From assembly GCA_021770825.1 (NCBI GenBank), contig JAETQD010000009.1, forward strand, positions 1 through 64,000: DNA of 64,000 nucleotides, written 5' to 3'. The notes under the pieces were generated by a model. It saw only the letters and a program-made list of their open reading frames with translations, did not search any database and was not told where the DNA came from. The stretch's first letter is position 1, and each line of letters starts with the position of its first letter. The position numbers were made by a program, and so were the translations under genes. Below are positions 24,148 through 33,703 of the stretch, one piece after another. Origin of the DNA: Clostridium sp. (GTDB lineage: Bacteria; Bacillota; Clostridia; Lachnospirales; Lachnospiraceae).

Positions 24148-25872
24148 ATGCTGCGAGATATGTTTAAGAAAACCTATACGAAATTGGATACAAAATACCG
24201 TACAGAGGAAAAGGAAGAGGCGCCTTCCATTCCCGCCGGGATGTGGAGAAAATGCAACAAGTGCGGAAAGCCCATTTACGCAGAGGATGTACGGGAAAAC
24301 TTCAACATCTGTCCCAAGTGCGGGGGATATTTCCGCGTCCATGCCTACCAGAGAATTGAAATGGTGGCAGATGCCGGAACCTTTTTTGAGTGGGATCGGG
24401 AGATGGAGGTCTCTAATCCCCTGAATTTTCCGGGATATGAAAAGAAGCTGGCAGCAGCCAGAGAAAAGACGAAGTTAAATGAGGCCATCGTCACCGGTCA
24501 TGCCTGTATTGGCGGGTATCCGGCGGTCCTCGGCGTCTGCGATGCCAGATTCCTCATGAGCAGCATGGGCCACAATGTGGGAGAGAAGATCACAAGGGCC
24601 GTGGAACGGGCCACCAGGGAAAAACTTCCGGTGATTTTGTTTGCCTGCTCCGGCGGCGCCAGAATGCAGGAGGGGATGATTTCCTTAATGCAGATGGCAA
24701 AGACCTCGGCGGCCTTAAAACGCCATCATGATGCCGGGCAGCTATTTGTAAGCGTGCTGACAGACCCCACCACAGGAGGCGTCACAGCCAGCTTTGCCAT
24801 GCTGGGTGATATTATTCTGGCGGAGCCGGGGGCATTGATCGGGTTTGCAGGTCCCAGAGTCATTGAGCAGACCATTGGGCAGAAACTGCCGGAGGGCTTC
24901 CAGCAGTCCGAGTTTTTGCTGGAACACGGATTTGTGGATAAAATCGTTGAGAGAAAAGATTTAAAAGAGTGTCTGGCACAGATCTTAAGGCTTCACGGCG
25001 GAAAAAATATTGGTGAAGTAAGACAGGAAGAGAAACCTGGAAATCCCGAAACCGGAGAGGTTTTTCCGGAGATACGGGCGAAAGCCGTAATACGAAGTGC
25101 GTGGGATTCCGTAGTTCTTTCCAGAAAGGCGGACCGCCCGGTGGCCTCCGATTATATTGAGGCCTTGTTTGATGATTTCATGGAATTTCATGGGGACCGT
25201 TATTTTAAGGATGACGGCGCCGTTATTGGAGGCATTGCAAGCTTCCATGGAATCCCGGTAACCGTGATCGGGCAGGAAAAGGGAAAGACCACCAGGGAAA
25301 ATATTAAGAGAAATTTTGGAATGCCGTCTCCCGAGGGGTACAGAAAGGCCCTGCGGCTTATGAAGCAGGCAGAAACCTTTGGACGGCCTGTGGTTTGCTT
25401 CGTGGATACTCCCGGCGCGTTCTGCGGCATGGAAGCCGAGGAACGGGGGCAGGGGGAAGCCATTGCCAGAAATCTCATGGAAATGTCCGGCCTTAAAGTT
25501 CCGGTTTTGTCCATTGTTATCGGGGAAGGAGGCAGCGGCGGCGCACTGGCCATGGCTGTGGCCAATGAGGTATGGATGATGGAAAATGCCATTTATTCCG
25601 TTTTGTCTCCGGAGGGCTTTGCCTCCATTTTGTGGAAAGACAGCAAGCGGGCAGGAGAGGCTGCCAGAGTGATGAAGATTACAGCCAGGGAGTTAAAGGA
25701 GCTGGGTGTGATCGAGCGGATTATTCCGGAAAGAGAGCCTGCAAGCCCTGAGACGATGCCGGAGATTAAGGAAAAGCTCACAAAAGCCATGGAAGAATTT
25801 TTCGATACATGGGGACGTATGGACGGAGAGGCGATTTCTGCCAGCCGTTATGACAGATTCCGCAGATTTTAA
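24148..25872 (+). CDS. accDA: Acetyl-CoA carboxylase carboxyltransferase, fused beta and alpha subunits
   Basis: A 574-residue single chain that joins the two carboxyltransferase subunits. The N-terminal part (1 to about 285) is the AccD beta subunit: its zinc finger uses C36, C39, C55 and C58, followed by SGGARMQEG and [13 protein letters not shown] short linker (about 286-310, acidic and proline-containing) leads to the AccA alpha subunit (about 311-574), with [30 protein letters not shown] and [10 protein letters not shown]. It transfers carboxyl from biotin to acetyl-CoA to make malonyl-CoA. There is no stop or frame change at the join, so this is a true fusion. Confidence 0.95.
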   Translation: MLRDMFKKTYTKLDTKYRTEEKEEAPSIPAGMWRKCNKCGKPIYAEDVRENFNICPKCGGYFRVHAYQRIEMVADAGTFFEWDREMEVSNPLNFPGYEKKLAAAREKTKLNEAIVTGHACIGGYPAVLGVCDARFLMSSMGHNVGEKITRAVERATREKLPVILFACSGGARMQEGMISLMQMAKTSAALKRHHDAGQLFVSVLTDPTTGGVTASFAMLGDIILAEPGALIGFAGPRVIEQTIGQKLPEGFQQSEFLLEHGFVDKIVERKDLKECLAQILRLHGGKNIGEVRQEEKPGNPETGEVFPEIRAKAVIRSAWDSVVLSRKADRPVASDYIEALFDDFMEFHGDRYFKDDGAVIGGIASFHGIPVTVIGQEKGKTTRENIKRNFGMPSPEGYRKALRLMKQAETFGRPVVCFVDTPGAFCGMEAEERGQGEAIARNLMEMSGLKVPVLSIVIGEGGSGGALAMAVANEVWMMENAIYSVLSPEGFASILWKDSKRAGEAARVMKITARELKELGVIERIIPEREPASPETMPEIKEKLTKAMEEFFDTWGRMDGEAISASRYDRFRRF

Positions 25873-25895
25873 GGATTTTAGAGGAGATACATGCC

Positions 25896-27038
25896 ATGGA
25901 AAAAGGGATATCCGGCTTGAAGCCGCTTAAAATTGGCACTTTGACAGCCAAAAGGCCTGTAATACAGGGAGGAATGGGGGTGGGAATCAGCCTTTCTTCT
26001 CTGGCGGGAGCCGTGGCGAAGGCCGGAGGAATCGGAATTATTTCCACGGCCCAGATCGGTTTTAAAAACCCGGATTTTATGAAGAATCCGCTGGAGGCCA
26101 ATCTGAAGGCGATTCATTCGGAGCTTAAAAAGGCCAGGGAAATTGCACCAACAGGCATTCTGGGATTTAATATTATGGTGGCCACGAAGGAGTACGGCCG
26201 TTATGTGAAGGAAGCCGTCAAGGCAGGGGCCGATGTGATTATTTCGGGAGCCGGACTTCCGGTGGATATGCCGAAATTTGTGGCAGAGGCAGAAGAGGAG
26301 CTTCGTTCCGGGGACAAAAAAAGACGTACCATGCTGGCCCCCATTGTGTCTTCCATAAAATCGGCCACGGTAATCTGTAAGATGTGGGACAGGAAATACA
26401 AGACAGCACCGGATTTTGTGGTCATTGAAGGGCCCTGTGCGGGAGGGCATCTGGGCTTTTCCAGAGAGCAGCTTACGGAGTACGGCGTGGACACTGAGGC
26501 CGTATCCAGAACTTATAAGCAGGCCGTTTATGAAGAGGAAATCCGCGGAATCATAAAGACAGTGAAGGAATTTGCGGATAAATATAAAAAGAAGATTCCG
26601 GTGGTTACGGCAGGCGGCGTATTTGATCATAAAGATGTGCTGCGGCAGATGGAGCTGGGGGCGGATGGTGTCCAGGTGGCAACCAGGTTTGTGACAACAG
26701 AGGAATGTGATGCGTCCATGGCTTATAAGCAGGCGTATCTGGATGCAGAGGAAAAGGACATCGTGATTGTGAAAAGTCCGGTGGGAATGCCCGGGCGGGC
26801 CATAAAAAATGAATTTCTGGCCCGGGTCCAGGAGGCCAGACTCCCTGTAACCCACTGTTTCCGGTGCCTGGAGCACTGTAATCCGGCAGAAACGCCCTAC
26901 TGCATTACCCGTGCATTAATCAATGCGGCAGAGGGGAATATAAAGGAGGCGCTGCTTTTCTGCGGGAGCAATGCGTTCCGATGCAGGCAGATAGAGACGG
27001 TTCCCCAGGTTATGCAGGAGCTGTGCGGAGAATCTTAG
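25896..27038 (+). CDS. Nitronate monooxygenase/FabK-like flavoprotein
   Basis: A 380-residue FMN TIM-barrel protein of the 2-nitropropane dioxygenase family, related to FabK but clearly different. It has VIQGGMGVGISLSSLAGAVAKAGGIG near residue 20, PCAGGHLGF around 185, and VTAGGVFDHKDVLRQMELGADGVQVATRF around 245-273. A cysteine cluster near the C terminus (HCFRCLEHCNPAETPYC, about 327-343) is absent from FabK and may bind metal or an iron-sulfur cluster. It could oxidise nitronates or act as an extra flavin reductase in lipid synthesis, since it is the last gene of the fab operon. The start at 25896 has GAGGAG 9 nt upstream. Confidence 0.82.
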   Translation: MEKGISGLKPLKIGTLTAKRPVIQGGMGVGISLSSLAGAVAKAGGIGIISTAQIGFKNPDFMKNPLEANLKAIHSELKKAREIAPTGILGFNIMVATKEYGRYVKEAVKAGADVIISGAGLPVDMPKFVAEAEEELRSGDKKRRTMLAPIVSSIKSATVICKMWDRKYKTAPDFVVIEGPCAGGHLGFSREQLTEYGVDTEAVSRTYKQAVYEEEIRGIIKTVKEFADKYKKKIPVVTAGGVFDHKDVLRQMELGADGVQVATRFVTTEECDASMAYKQAYLDAEEKDIVIVKSPVGMPGRAIKNEFLARVQEARLPVTHCFRCLEHCNPAETPYCITRALINAAEGNIKEALLFCGSNAFRCRQIETVPQVMQELCGES

Positions 27039-27045
27039 GGAATGA

Positions 27046-27090
27046 ATCCCGCTTTTCTGTCATAAAATCTGACAGGAAGGTGGGATTTTT
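27046..27090 (+). terminator. Hairpin between the fab operon and spmA
   Basis: The arms ATCCC (27046-27050) with GGGAT (27082-27086) and TTCTGTCA (27055-27062) with TGACAGGAA (27070-27078) form a two-part stem followed by TTTTT and directly by the spmA ATG. It looks like the fab operon terminator. The spmA ribosome binding site (GGAAGG) is inside its 3' arm, so it could also limit spmA translation on read-through messages. Confidence 0.65.
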
Positions 27091-27708
27091 ATGTTAAATT
27101 ATCTATGGGCCGGGATGATCGTTCTTGGAATTTTATGGGGAGCCTTTCATGGAAACATGGCATCCGTAACGGACGGAGCACTGGAATCCACGAAAGAAGC
27201 GGTGACGCTTTGCATGACCATGCTGGGAATCATGTCGTTCTGGTGCGGAATTTTAAAGATCGGGGAGGAAGCCGGGCTCATTGAGGCGATGACCAAAAAA
27301 ATGCGTCCGGTAATCCGGTTTTTATTTCCGGGAATTCCCAAGGACCATCCGGCTGCATCCCACATATCCACCAACATGATCGCCAATATGCTGGGCCTTG
27401 GCTGGGCGGCAACTCCGGCGGGATTGAAGGCCATGGAAGAGCTGGAAAAGCTTGAGGAGGAGAGGCGAAAAGGGAATCAGGCGGGAGCTGTGAGGCGGGG
27501 GACTGCCAATAATGAAATGTGTACCTTTTTGATTGTGAATATTTCGTCCCTTCAGTTGATTCCCATTAACATGATTGCCTACCGGAGCCAGTATGGAAGT
27601 GTGAACCCTTCGGCCATTGTGGGTCCCGCCTTGGCGGCAACAACGGTCAGCACACTGGCTGGGGTGGTGTTTTGCAGGGTGATGGACAGAGGGAAAAGCG
27701 GGGAATGA
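27091..27708 (+). CDS. spmA: Spore maturation protein A
   Basis: A 205-residue membrane protein with the nucleoside-recognition (Gate) domain of SpmA: MLNYLWAGMIVLGILWGAFHGN at the N terminus, SFWCGILKIGEEAGLIEAMTKKMRPVIRFLFPGIPKDHPA around 50-90, and NMIANMLGLGWAATPAGLKAMEELE around 95-120. With SpmB it promotes dehydration of the spore core. spmB normally follows directly, but here the next gene is an unrelated broken transporter and spmB begins 36 kb away at 63872. The gene itself looks intact. Confidence 0.92.
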   Translation: MLNYLWAGMIVLGILWGAFHGNMASVTDGALESTKEAVTLCMTMLGIMSFWCGILKIGEEAGLIEAMTKKMRPVIRFLFPGIPKDHPAASHISTNMIANMLGLGWAATPAGLKAMEELEKLEEERRKGNQAGAVRRGTANNEMCTFLIVNISSLQLIPINMIAYRSQYGSVNPSAIVGPALAATTVSTLAGVVFCRVMDRGKSGE

Positions 27709-27716
27709 GGCTTTCC

Positions 27717-27745
27717 TTGACATTTTAAAATTATTGCATTAAAAT
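27717..27745 (+). promoter_or_regulatory. Strong promoter of the MATE leader
   Basis: TTGACA (27717-27722), a 17-bp spacer and TAAAAT (27740-27745). Transcription should start near 27752. A terminator-like hairpin comes only about 50 bases later, before any gene. Confidence 0.75.
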
Positions 27746-27802
27746 GAGGTCCTAAAACCCGCGCTGCGGCTATGGATTTTTCTGGACAATGTCTACTTTT
27801 CG

Positions 27803-27842
27803 CCATACAGTTACCGATTTTTGGTAATTGTATGGCTTTTTT
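27803..27842 (+). terminator. Terminator hairpin in the MATE gene leader
   Basis: A 13-bp stem CCATACAGTTACC/GGTAATTGTATGG (one mismatch) followed by CTTTTTTT. Transcripts from the promoter at 27717-27745 would stop here, giving an RNA of roughly 90 nt, unless the hairpin is prevented from forming. It could be an attenuator for the transporter gene that starts at 27910 or the end of a small RNA. I could not match the 27750-27800 stretch to a riboswitch class. Confidence 0.7.
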
Positions 27843-27909
27843 TATGCAGCTCGCGGAGAGGAAAAGGCTTGTAAGAGTGAAACTGTTTTACGGAAAGGAA
27901 GTTGTAAGG

Positions 27910-29110
27910 ATGGAACAAACGTATATGAAGGAGAAACCGATTCTGGGGCTGGTGCTTTCCATGTCGCTGCCGATGATTTTGTCCATGATGGTCAATGCGC
28001 TGTATAATATTGTGGACAGCCTGTTTGTGGCGAAGATCAGTGAACAGGCGATGACGGCATTGTCCCTGGTATATCCGGTTCAAAATATGGTGAACGCGGT
28101 GTCCATAGGATTTGGGGTCGGCATTAATGCGGTGATTGCCATTTATTTGGGGGCACAGGACTACAAAAAGGTAAATGCGGCGGCTACCCATGGTTTTATT
28201 CTGAGCATTATACAGGGAATTTTACTGACAGCTATCAGCATTGGAATTATGCCGTCCTTTTTGAGCGTGTTTACTGAGGATGCAGGTATCCTTCCGTCCG
28301 GCCTTCAGTATTCTAACATTGTGTTTTGTTTTGCCACGGTGATAGCCCTGAATCTTTTTTATGAGAAAATATTCCAGGCAGTGGGGAAAATGACGGTTTC
28401 CATGGTTGGTATGATGGTGGGATGTGTGGCCAATATCATTTTGGATCCGATCTTTATTTTTGGTCTGGGCCCCGTTCCGCGTATGGAGATTGAGGGTGCA
28501 GCACTGGCAACCGGTATCGGACAGGTACTGTCGCTGATCGTATACCTGATCTGCTATTTTAAGGACCCTATTCCGGTGAAGGTAAGCAAAAAAGAATTCT
28601 CCTGGAGCTGGAGGCTGACGGGAAGACTGTATTCCATTGGGATTCCGGCAACATTAAATCTTGCTCTTCCGTCCGCTGGTGGGATACAACTATGGGGCAG
28701 GGGAACATCAGAGGGTGCAGAAAATTTATACCACTACCCTGACGCTTACGGCTGCCATTATGGTGGTGGGAACCGGCCTGTGCCTGGCGGTTCCTGACTG
28801 GCTTATGTCTTTATTTACTGATAATGGGGAGACCATCCGGATTGGCACATCTGCCCTCCGCATTATATGTGCAGGTTTTGTGGTTTCCTCTGTATCCGTA
28901 GTTTCCTCCGGTGCGTTGGAGGGCATGGGGATGGGATTCCCGTCATTGATGATTTCCCTTTGCAGGTATGTGGTGGTTTTGATTCCGGCGGCGTTTGTTT
29001 TAAGCCGTATGGTCGGGGCAGAAGGAGTATGGCATGCATTTTGGCTTACGGAGGCTGTGGCCGCCGCCGCTTCGTTCCTGATTTACCGGGAAAAGACAAA
29101 AATCCATTGA
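27910..29110 (+). pseudogene. MATE-family efflux transporter, broken by an internal deletion
   Basis: The first frame (27910 to about 28672) gives a normal MATE N-terminal half: MEQTYMKEKPILGLVLSMSLPMILSMMVNALYNIVDSLFV, then the second bundle up to GIPATLNLALPS. At about 28669 the frame switches, and the matching C-terminal part (RPLVGYNYGAGEHQRV to YREKTKIH) is read in another frame to 29110. The helix pair that normally lies between LPS and RPLVGYNYG, about 47 residues, is missing. The joined protein would be about 400 rather than 450 residues and out of frame. The ATG has an AAGGAAG site. MATE proteins export drugs or metabolites using Na+ or H+ gradients. Confidence 0.85.
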
Positions 29111-29284
29111 CCTTTCTGGAAAAATTTCCTATAATGATAGACAGATTGCGGCAGAAGCCGCAGATGCATTCTGAAGAATGGTTTTATGGATCAAAAGAAA
29201 CCGATATTTAAGTACCAGGAAGGTATTGAGCGCAGCAGTGCTCTGCTTTTTCTGGTATTTTTTTTGATGAAAGGATGGGATGGT

Positions 29285-30970
29285 ATGAGTAAGTTCAGAG
29301 GAAGATCGATGGCAGCGGCTGTTTTGGCAGCAGTTCTTTTTGCGGCTGGTATTTCCGGGTGTCAGAAAGGGGAGGAACGGATAGAATCCCAGGAGACAGC
29401 AGTTCAGACTGCGGCGGAGCCGGAAACAAAAGAGGAGCAGACGGAAGCCGATAAGGAGAATGAGGAAACGAAGGATTCCGTGATTGTGGTCATGGGACCG
29501 TCTTCGGAGCCGGAGGCGGGATTTGACCCGGCCTACGGATGGGGAGCGGGAGAGCATGTCCATGAGCCGTTAATCCAGAGTACGCTGACCGTGACAACGA
29601 AAGACCTTACGATTGATTACGATCTGGCAACGGATATGAAGGTCAGCGAGGACGGGCTCACATGGACCGTGACCATTCGGGATGATGTGAAGTTTACGGA
29701 TGGAGAAGCACTGACCGCAGAGGATGTGGCGTTTACTTATAATACGCTCCGGGACACCAGCTCCGTCAATGACTTTACCATGTTAAAAGAGGCAGTGGCC
29801 CTTGATGATACCACAGTGGAGTTCCAGTTGAACCGCCCCTATTCCATCTGGCCCTACACCATGGCCATTACGGGAATTGTACCGGAACACGCCTATGGAC
29901 CGGACTATGGAATGAATCCCATCGGTTCCGGGCGGTATATTATGAAGCAGTGGGACAAGGGGCAGCAGGTGATTTTTGAGGCGAACCCGGACTACTATGG
30001 GGAGGCGCCGAAGATGAAGCAGGTGACTGTACTTTTCATGGACGAGGATGCGGCCTATGCAGCGGCCCTTTCGGGACAGGTGGATTTGGCCTACACTTCA
30101 GCAGCCTATTCGGAGCAGACCATGGATGGATACAGCCTGTTCTCCTGTGAGACTGTGGACAACCGCGGATTTAATCTTCCGGCCATTCCGGCAGGGGAGA
30201 CCGATGAGAATGGCGTGGCCCTTGGAAATGATTTTACTTCAGATATCGGCGTCCGCCGGGCCATCAACCTGGCCATTGACAGGGAGACCATGATTGAAAA
30301 TGTGCTGAACGGCCATGGGACTGCGGCATACAGCGTCTGCGATAAAATGCCCTGGTACAACCCGGCAGCCAAAACAGAGTATGACCCGGATATGGCAAAG
30401 GCCATTCTGGAAGAGAGCGGATGGACCACAGGGGCCGATGGAATCCGTGAGAAAAATGGAGTAAAGGCGGAGTTTGCACTGCTCTATCCGGCAGGGGATT
30501 CTGTCCGGCAGGCCCTGGCGGCAGAAACGGCCAATCAGCTTTCAGAGTTCGGAATTCAGGTGAATATTGAGGGTGTTGGCTGGGATACGGCCTATGACCG
30601 GGCGCAGTCCACACCCCTTATGTGGGGATGGGGTGCCCATACTCCCATGGAGTTTTACAACATTTACCATACAAAACCAAACGGTATCTATGCAGAGTAT
30701 TCTCCATATAGAAACGAAGCCGTGGACAGGGCCATGGACGAGGCATTGGAGAGCAGCAGCCTGGAGGAATCCTATGAGCTCTGGAAACAGGCACAATGGG
30801 ACGGTACCACCGGAATCACCCAGGACGGTGATCTGCCGTGGATATGGCTTGTGAACATTGATCATTTATACTGGGTGAAGGACGGTCTTCAGGTGGCGGA
30901 GCAGAAGCTGCATCCCCACGGTCATGGATGGTCCATCGTGAATAATGTGGATCAGTGGACCTGGAACTAG
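29285..30970 (+). CDS. Peptide/nickel-type ABC transporter substrate-binding lipoprotein
   Basis: A 561-residue extracellular binding protein of SBP family 5. It has a lipoprotein signal with the lipobox ISGC near residue 25, an acidic linker rich in Glu and Thr (about 28-60), then the family signature LTWTVTIRDDVKFTDGEALTAEDVAFTY around 125-150. The conserved late region (DTAYDRAQSTPLMWGWG) follows. Homologues bind oligopeptides, nickel chelates or other small ligands; the ligand is not fixed by sequence. I start it at 29285, after AAAGGATGGG, not at the upstream ATG at 29186. First gene of a five-gene importer operon. Confidence 0.9.
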   Translation: MSKFRGRSMAAAVLAAVLFAAGISGCQKGEERIESQETAVQTAAEPETKEEQTEADKENEETKDSVIVVMGPSSEPEAGFDPAYGWGAGEHVHEPLIQSTLTVTTKDLTIDYDLATDMKVSEDGLTWTVTIRDDVKFTDGEALTAEDVAFTYNTLRDTSSVNDFTMLKEAVALDDTTVEFQLNRPYSIWPYTMAITGIVPEHAYGPDYGMNPIGSGRYIMKQWDKGQQVIFEANPDYYGEAPKMKQVTVLFMDEDAAYAAALSGQVDLAYTSAAYSEQTMDGYSLFSCETVDNRGFNLPAIPAGETDENGVALGNDFTSDIGVRRAINLAIDRETMIENVLNGHGTAAYSVCDKMPWYNPAAKTEYDPDMAKAILEESGWTTGADGIREKNGVKAEFALLYPAGDSVRQALAAETANQLSEFGIQVNIEGVGWDTAYDRAQSTPLMWGWGAHTPMEFYNIYHTKPNGIYAEYSPYRNEAVDRAMDEALESSSLEESYELWKQAQWDGTTGITQDGDLPWIWLVNIDHLYWVKDGLQVAEQKLHPHGHGWSIVNNVDQWTWN

Positions 30971-30997
30971 GGAACTTGAGAGGAGAGAACGGAAGAA

Positions 30998-32035
30998 ATG
31001 AAGAGACAGGATGGGAAAAGCAAAAACCAGGGCAGGAGGCAGGCAGGACTTTCCTGGACATGGGTTGGAATGCAGGCTGTGCGTATGGTGATTTTGGTGG
31101 TTCTGGTCAGTGTTCTGGCGTTTATTCTTCTTTCGGTCTCTCCCATTGACCCTCTGCAGACCAATGTGGGCCAGGCAGCGCTGGGCGCCATGAGTCCGGA
31201 GCAGGTGGAAAAGCTTAAGGCTTACTGGGGCGTCGGCGTTCCTCCGGCGGAGCGGTATCTATCCTGGGCCTCGGATTTTCTCCGGGGTGATATGGGAATC
31301 TCTCTTCTCTACCGGAGACCTGTGGCGGAGGTGATCGGGGAAAAGCTTTTTAATTCCCTTTGGCTTCTTACTTCCGCTTGGGTTCTCTCCGGCGTCATGG
31401 GATTTTGTCTGGGAATTCTGGCCGGGAGAAAGCGGGGCGGCATCTGTGACAGGATTGTGACGGGATATTCCCTTTTTGTGGCCAGTACTCCGGCATTCTG
31501 GATTGCCATGATACTGCTTTTGGTGTTCGCGGTCCAGCTAAAGTGGTTTCCCATTGGGCTCAGTGTTCCCATTGGTACAGCAGCAGAGGACATCACAGTC
31601 GCTGACAGAATCCACCATGCCGTGCTTCCGGCAGCCGCTTTAAGCATCACAGGAATTTCATCCATCGCCCTCCATACACGGGAAAAGATGATTGCAGTCA
31701 TGGAGAGCGATTTTGTTCTGTTTGCCAGAGCCAGAGGGGAGTCGGAGTGTTCGGTCATCATCCGGCACGGAATCCGGAATATTTTAATTCCGGCCATGAC
31801 ACTCCAGTTTGCATCGGTCAGCGAAATCATCGGCGGCTCGGTTTTGGTGGAACAGGTATTTTCCTATCCGGGGCTGGGGCAGGCGGCCGTGACGGCAGGA
31901 CTTGGAAGTGATGTGCCGCTGCTGCTTGGAATTACGGTTGTGACAGCAGTGATTGTGTTTGCCGGGAATTTGGCAGCCAATGTTCTTTACGGCGTTGTGG
32001 ATCCGCGAATCCGGGAGGGGGTGGCCAGATCATGA
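30998..32035 (+). CDS. ABC transporter permease, DppB/NikB type
   Basis: A 345-residue membrane protein. About six helices are visible, with the binding-protein-dependent transport signature in the region ARARGESECSVIIRHGIRNILIPAMT (about 244-269), the EAA loop that contacts the ATPase. A 27-bp gap separates it from the binding protein, and its stop overlaps the start of the next permease by 4 nt. It forms half of the channel for peptides or nickel complexes. The N-terminal 30 residues are basic and cytoplasmic. Confidence 0.92.
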   Translation: MKRQDGKSKNQGRRQAGLSWTWVGMQAVRMVILVVLVSVLAFILLSVSPIDPLQTNVGQAALGAMSPEQVEKLKAYWGVGVPPAERYLSWASDFLRGDMGISLLYRRPVAEVIGEKLFNSLWLLTSAWVLSGVMGFCLGILAGRKRGGICDRIVTGYSLFVASTPAFWIAMILLLVFAVQLKWFPIGLSVPIGTAAEDITVADRIHHAVLPAAALSITGISSIALHTREKMIAVMESDFVLFARARGESECSVIIRHGIRNILIPAMTLQFASVSEIIGGSVLVEQVFSYPGLGQAAVTAGLGSDVPLLLGITVVTAVIVFAGNLAANVLYGVVDPRIREGVARS

Positions 32036-32853
32036 TGGGAAACAAACGGCGGATGACAGCCATACTATTTATGGGTTCCATTGTATTCCTGGCGGCAGTG
32101 ACAATTTTAGGGTATTTCTGGCAGGAGGCTGCCATTGAAACGGATTTTTCCAGAAAAAATCTGGCGCCCTGCGCGAAGTATCTTTTCGGTACCGACTGGA
32201 TGGGGCGGGATATGTTCACAAGAACTGCCACAGGCCTGTCCATGAGTATCCGGATTGGCCTTCTGACGGCGGCAGTCAGTGCGGTCATTGCCTTTTTCCT
32301 TGGACTTTCAGCAGCCGTTATGGGGCGGTTTGTGGACGGGATTGTAACCATGATGATTGATCTTGTCATGGGAGTTCCCCATATGCTTTTATTGATTTTG
32401 ATTTCCTTTGCCTGCGGAAAGGGATTCTGGGGCGTGACGGCGGGAATTGCCTTTACCCACTGGGCATCATTAGCCAGGTTAATCCGCGGCGAGGTCCTTC
32501 AGCTAAAGGAGAGCCAGTATATAAAAATCGCGGAAAAGCTGGGGAAAAGCCGGTTTTATATTGCTTTTTTTCATATGGCGCCTAACCTGGTGCCCCAGTT
32601 TGTGACCGGGTTAATTCTCATGTTTCCCCATGCCATTCTCCACGAAGCCAGCATTACATTTTTAGGCTTTGGACTGTCTCCGGAGAAGCCGGCCATCGGA
32701 ATTATTCTGTCGGAAAGTATGAAGTACCTGGCCATGGGAAAATGGTGGCTGGCGCTGTTTCCAGGGCTGTTCCTGGTATTGGTGGTTTTGATGTTTCATT
32801 ATGCAGGACAGGCGGTCTGCCGGATGATTGACCCGGGCAGCGTACATGAATAG
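32032..32853 (+). CDS. ABC transporter permease, DppC/NikC type
   Basis: A 273-residue membrane protein that is the partner permease. It carries the typical short entry sequence FGTDWMGRDMFTRTATGLSMSIRIGLLTA (about 53-81) and the EAA-like loop IKIAEKLGKSRFYIAFFHMAPNLVPQF (about 164-190). Five or six helices are seen. The start codon overlaps the end of the DppB-type gene (ATGA), so the two subunits are made together. Confidence 0.92.
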   Translation: MMGNKRRMTAILFMGSIVFLAAVTILGYFWQEAAIETDFSRKNLAPCAKYLFGTDWMGRDMFTRTATGLSMSIRIGLLTAAVSAVIAFFLGLSAAVMGRFVDGIVTMMIDLVMGVPHMLLLILISFACGKGFWGVTAGIAFTHWASLARLIRGEVLQLKESQYIKIAEKLGKSRFYIAFFHMAPNLVPQFVTGLILMFPHAILHEASITFLGFGLSPEKPAIGIILSESMKYLAMGKWWLALFPGLFLVLVVLMFHYAGQAVCRMIDPGSVHE

Positions 32854-32866
32854 GGGGAAAGGGAAC

Positions 32867-33703
32867 ATGAAGACAATTTTAAAGGTAGAGCATCTTTCCG
32901 TCTCTTTCACCCAGTACGGACAAGGCTTCGGAAGACGGACGTTACATGCCGTGCAGGATTTAAATATGAAAATTGGTGAGGGAGAAATCGTGGCTGTGGT
33001 GGGCTCCAGCGGATCGGGAAAAAGTCTGCTGGCCCATGCCATCATGGGGATTCTCCCTTATAATGCATCTATGGAAGGAACGCTGGAGTTTGAGGGGATG
33101 CCCCTCACAAAGGAACGTGTGAAAAAGCTTCGCGGCCATGAGATGGTTTTGGTGCCCCAGAGTGTGTCCTATTTAGACCCGCTCATGAAGGTGGGAGCCC
33201 AGGTCACAAAGGGAAGCAAGTCGCCGTCCATTCTGGAAAAATGCCAAAAGGTGCTGGCGGGATACGGACTGGGTACAGAGGTTATGGACAGGTATCCTTT
33301 TCAGCTTTCCGGAGGAATGACAAGGCGGGTGCTGATTTCCACTGCCGTCATGGAGACGCCGAAGCTCGTGATTGCCGATGAGCCAACGCCCGGCCTTCAT
33401 ATGGAGGCGGCCCGGCGGGTCATGGGGCACTTCCGTGAGCTGGCAGAAACGGGCGCCGGAGTGCTTTTGATTACCCATGATCTGGAACTGGCACTTATGA
33501 CGGCTGACCGGGTGGTGGTTTTATATGCAGGGCAGACCATTGAGGAGGCAGAGGCAGCGGCATTTTCGGATGAAAAGAATCTGAAGCATCCCTACACAAA
33601 GGCGCTCTGCCGTTCCATGCCGGGAAAATGGAGCTCTGAGGGAGATCCGCTCTGTGATACGGGAGAAATACTGGAATACATGCGAAAGGAATACGGGCGA
33701 TGA
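32867..33703 (+). CDS. ABC transporter ATP-binding protein, DppD/NikD type
   Basis: A 278-residue ATPase of the peptide/nickel importer group. Walker A is GSSGSGKS near residue 47, the signature is LSGGMTRRVLIS (about 145-156), Walker B is LVIADEPT (about 165-172), and the H-loop is in LLITHDLEL. The C-terminal tail (HPYTKALCRSMPGKW) carries the family extension. The inner ATG at 32867 is preferred because GGGAAAGGGAAC directly precedes it; the upstream ATG at 32828 overlaps the permease gene without a site. Confidence 0.92.
   Translation: MKTILKVEHLSVSFTQYGQGFGRRTLHAVQDLNMKIGEGEIVAVVGSSGSGKSLLAHAIMGILPYNASMEGTLEFEGMPLTKERVKKLRGHEMVLVPQSVSYLDPLMKVGAQVTKGSKSPSILEKCQKVLAGYGLGTEVMDRYPFQLSGGMTRRVLISTAVMETPKLVIADEPTPGLHMEAARRVMGHFRELAETGAGVLLITHDLELALMTADRVVVLYAGQTIEEAEAAAFSDEKNLKHPYTKALCRSMPGKWSSEGDPLCDTGEILEYMRKEYGR

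Noticed and set aside
27750-27802. Purine riboswitch in the MATE leader
   Set aside because: GGCTATGG and GTCTAC resemble pieces of the purine aptamer, but the three-way junction, the paired loops and the order of elements are not present.
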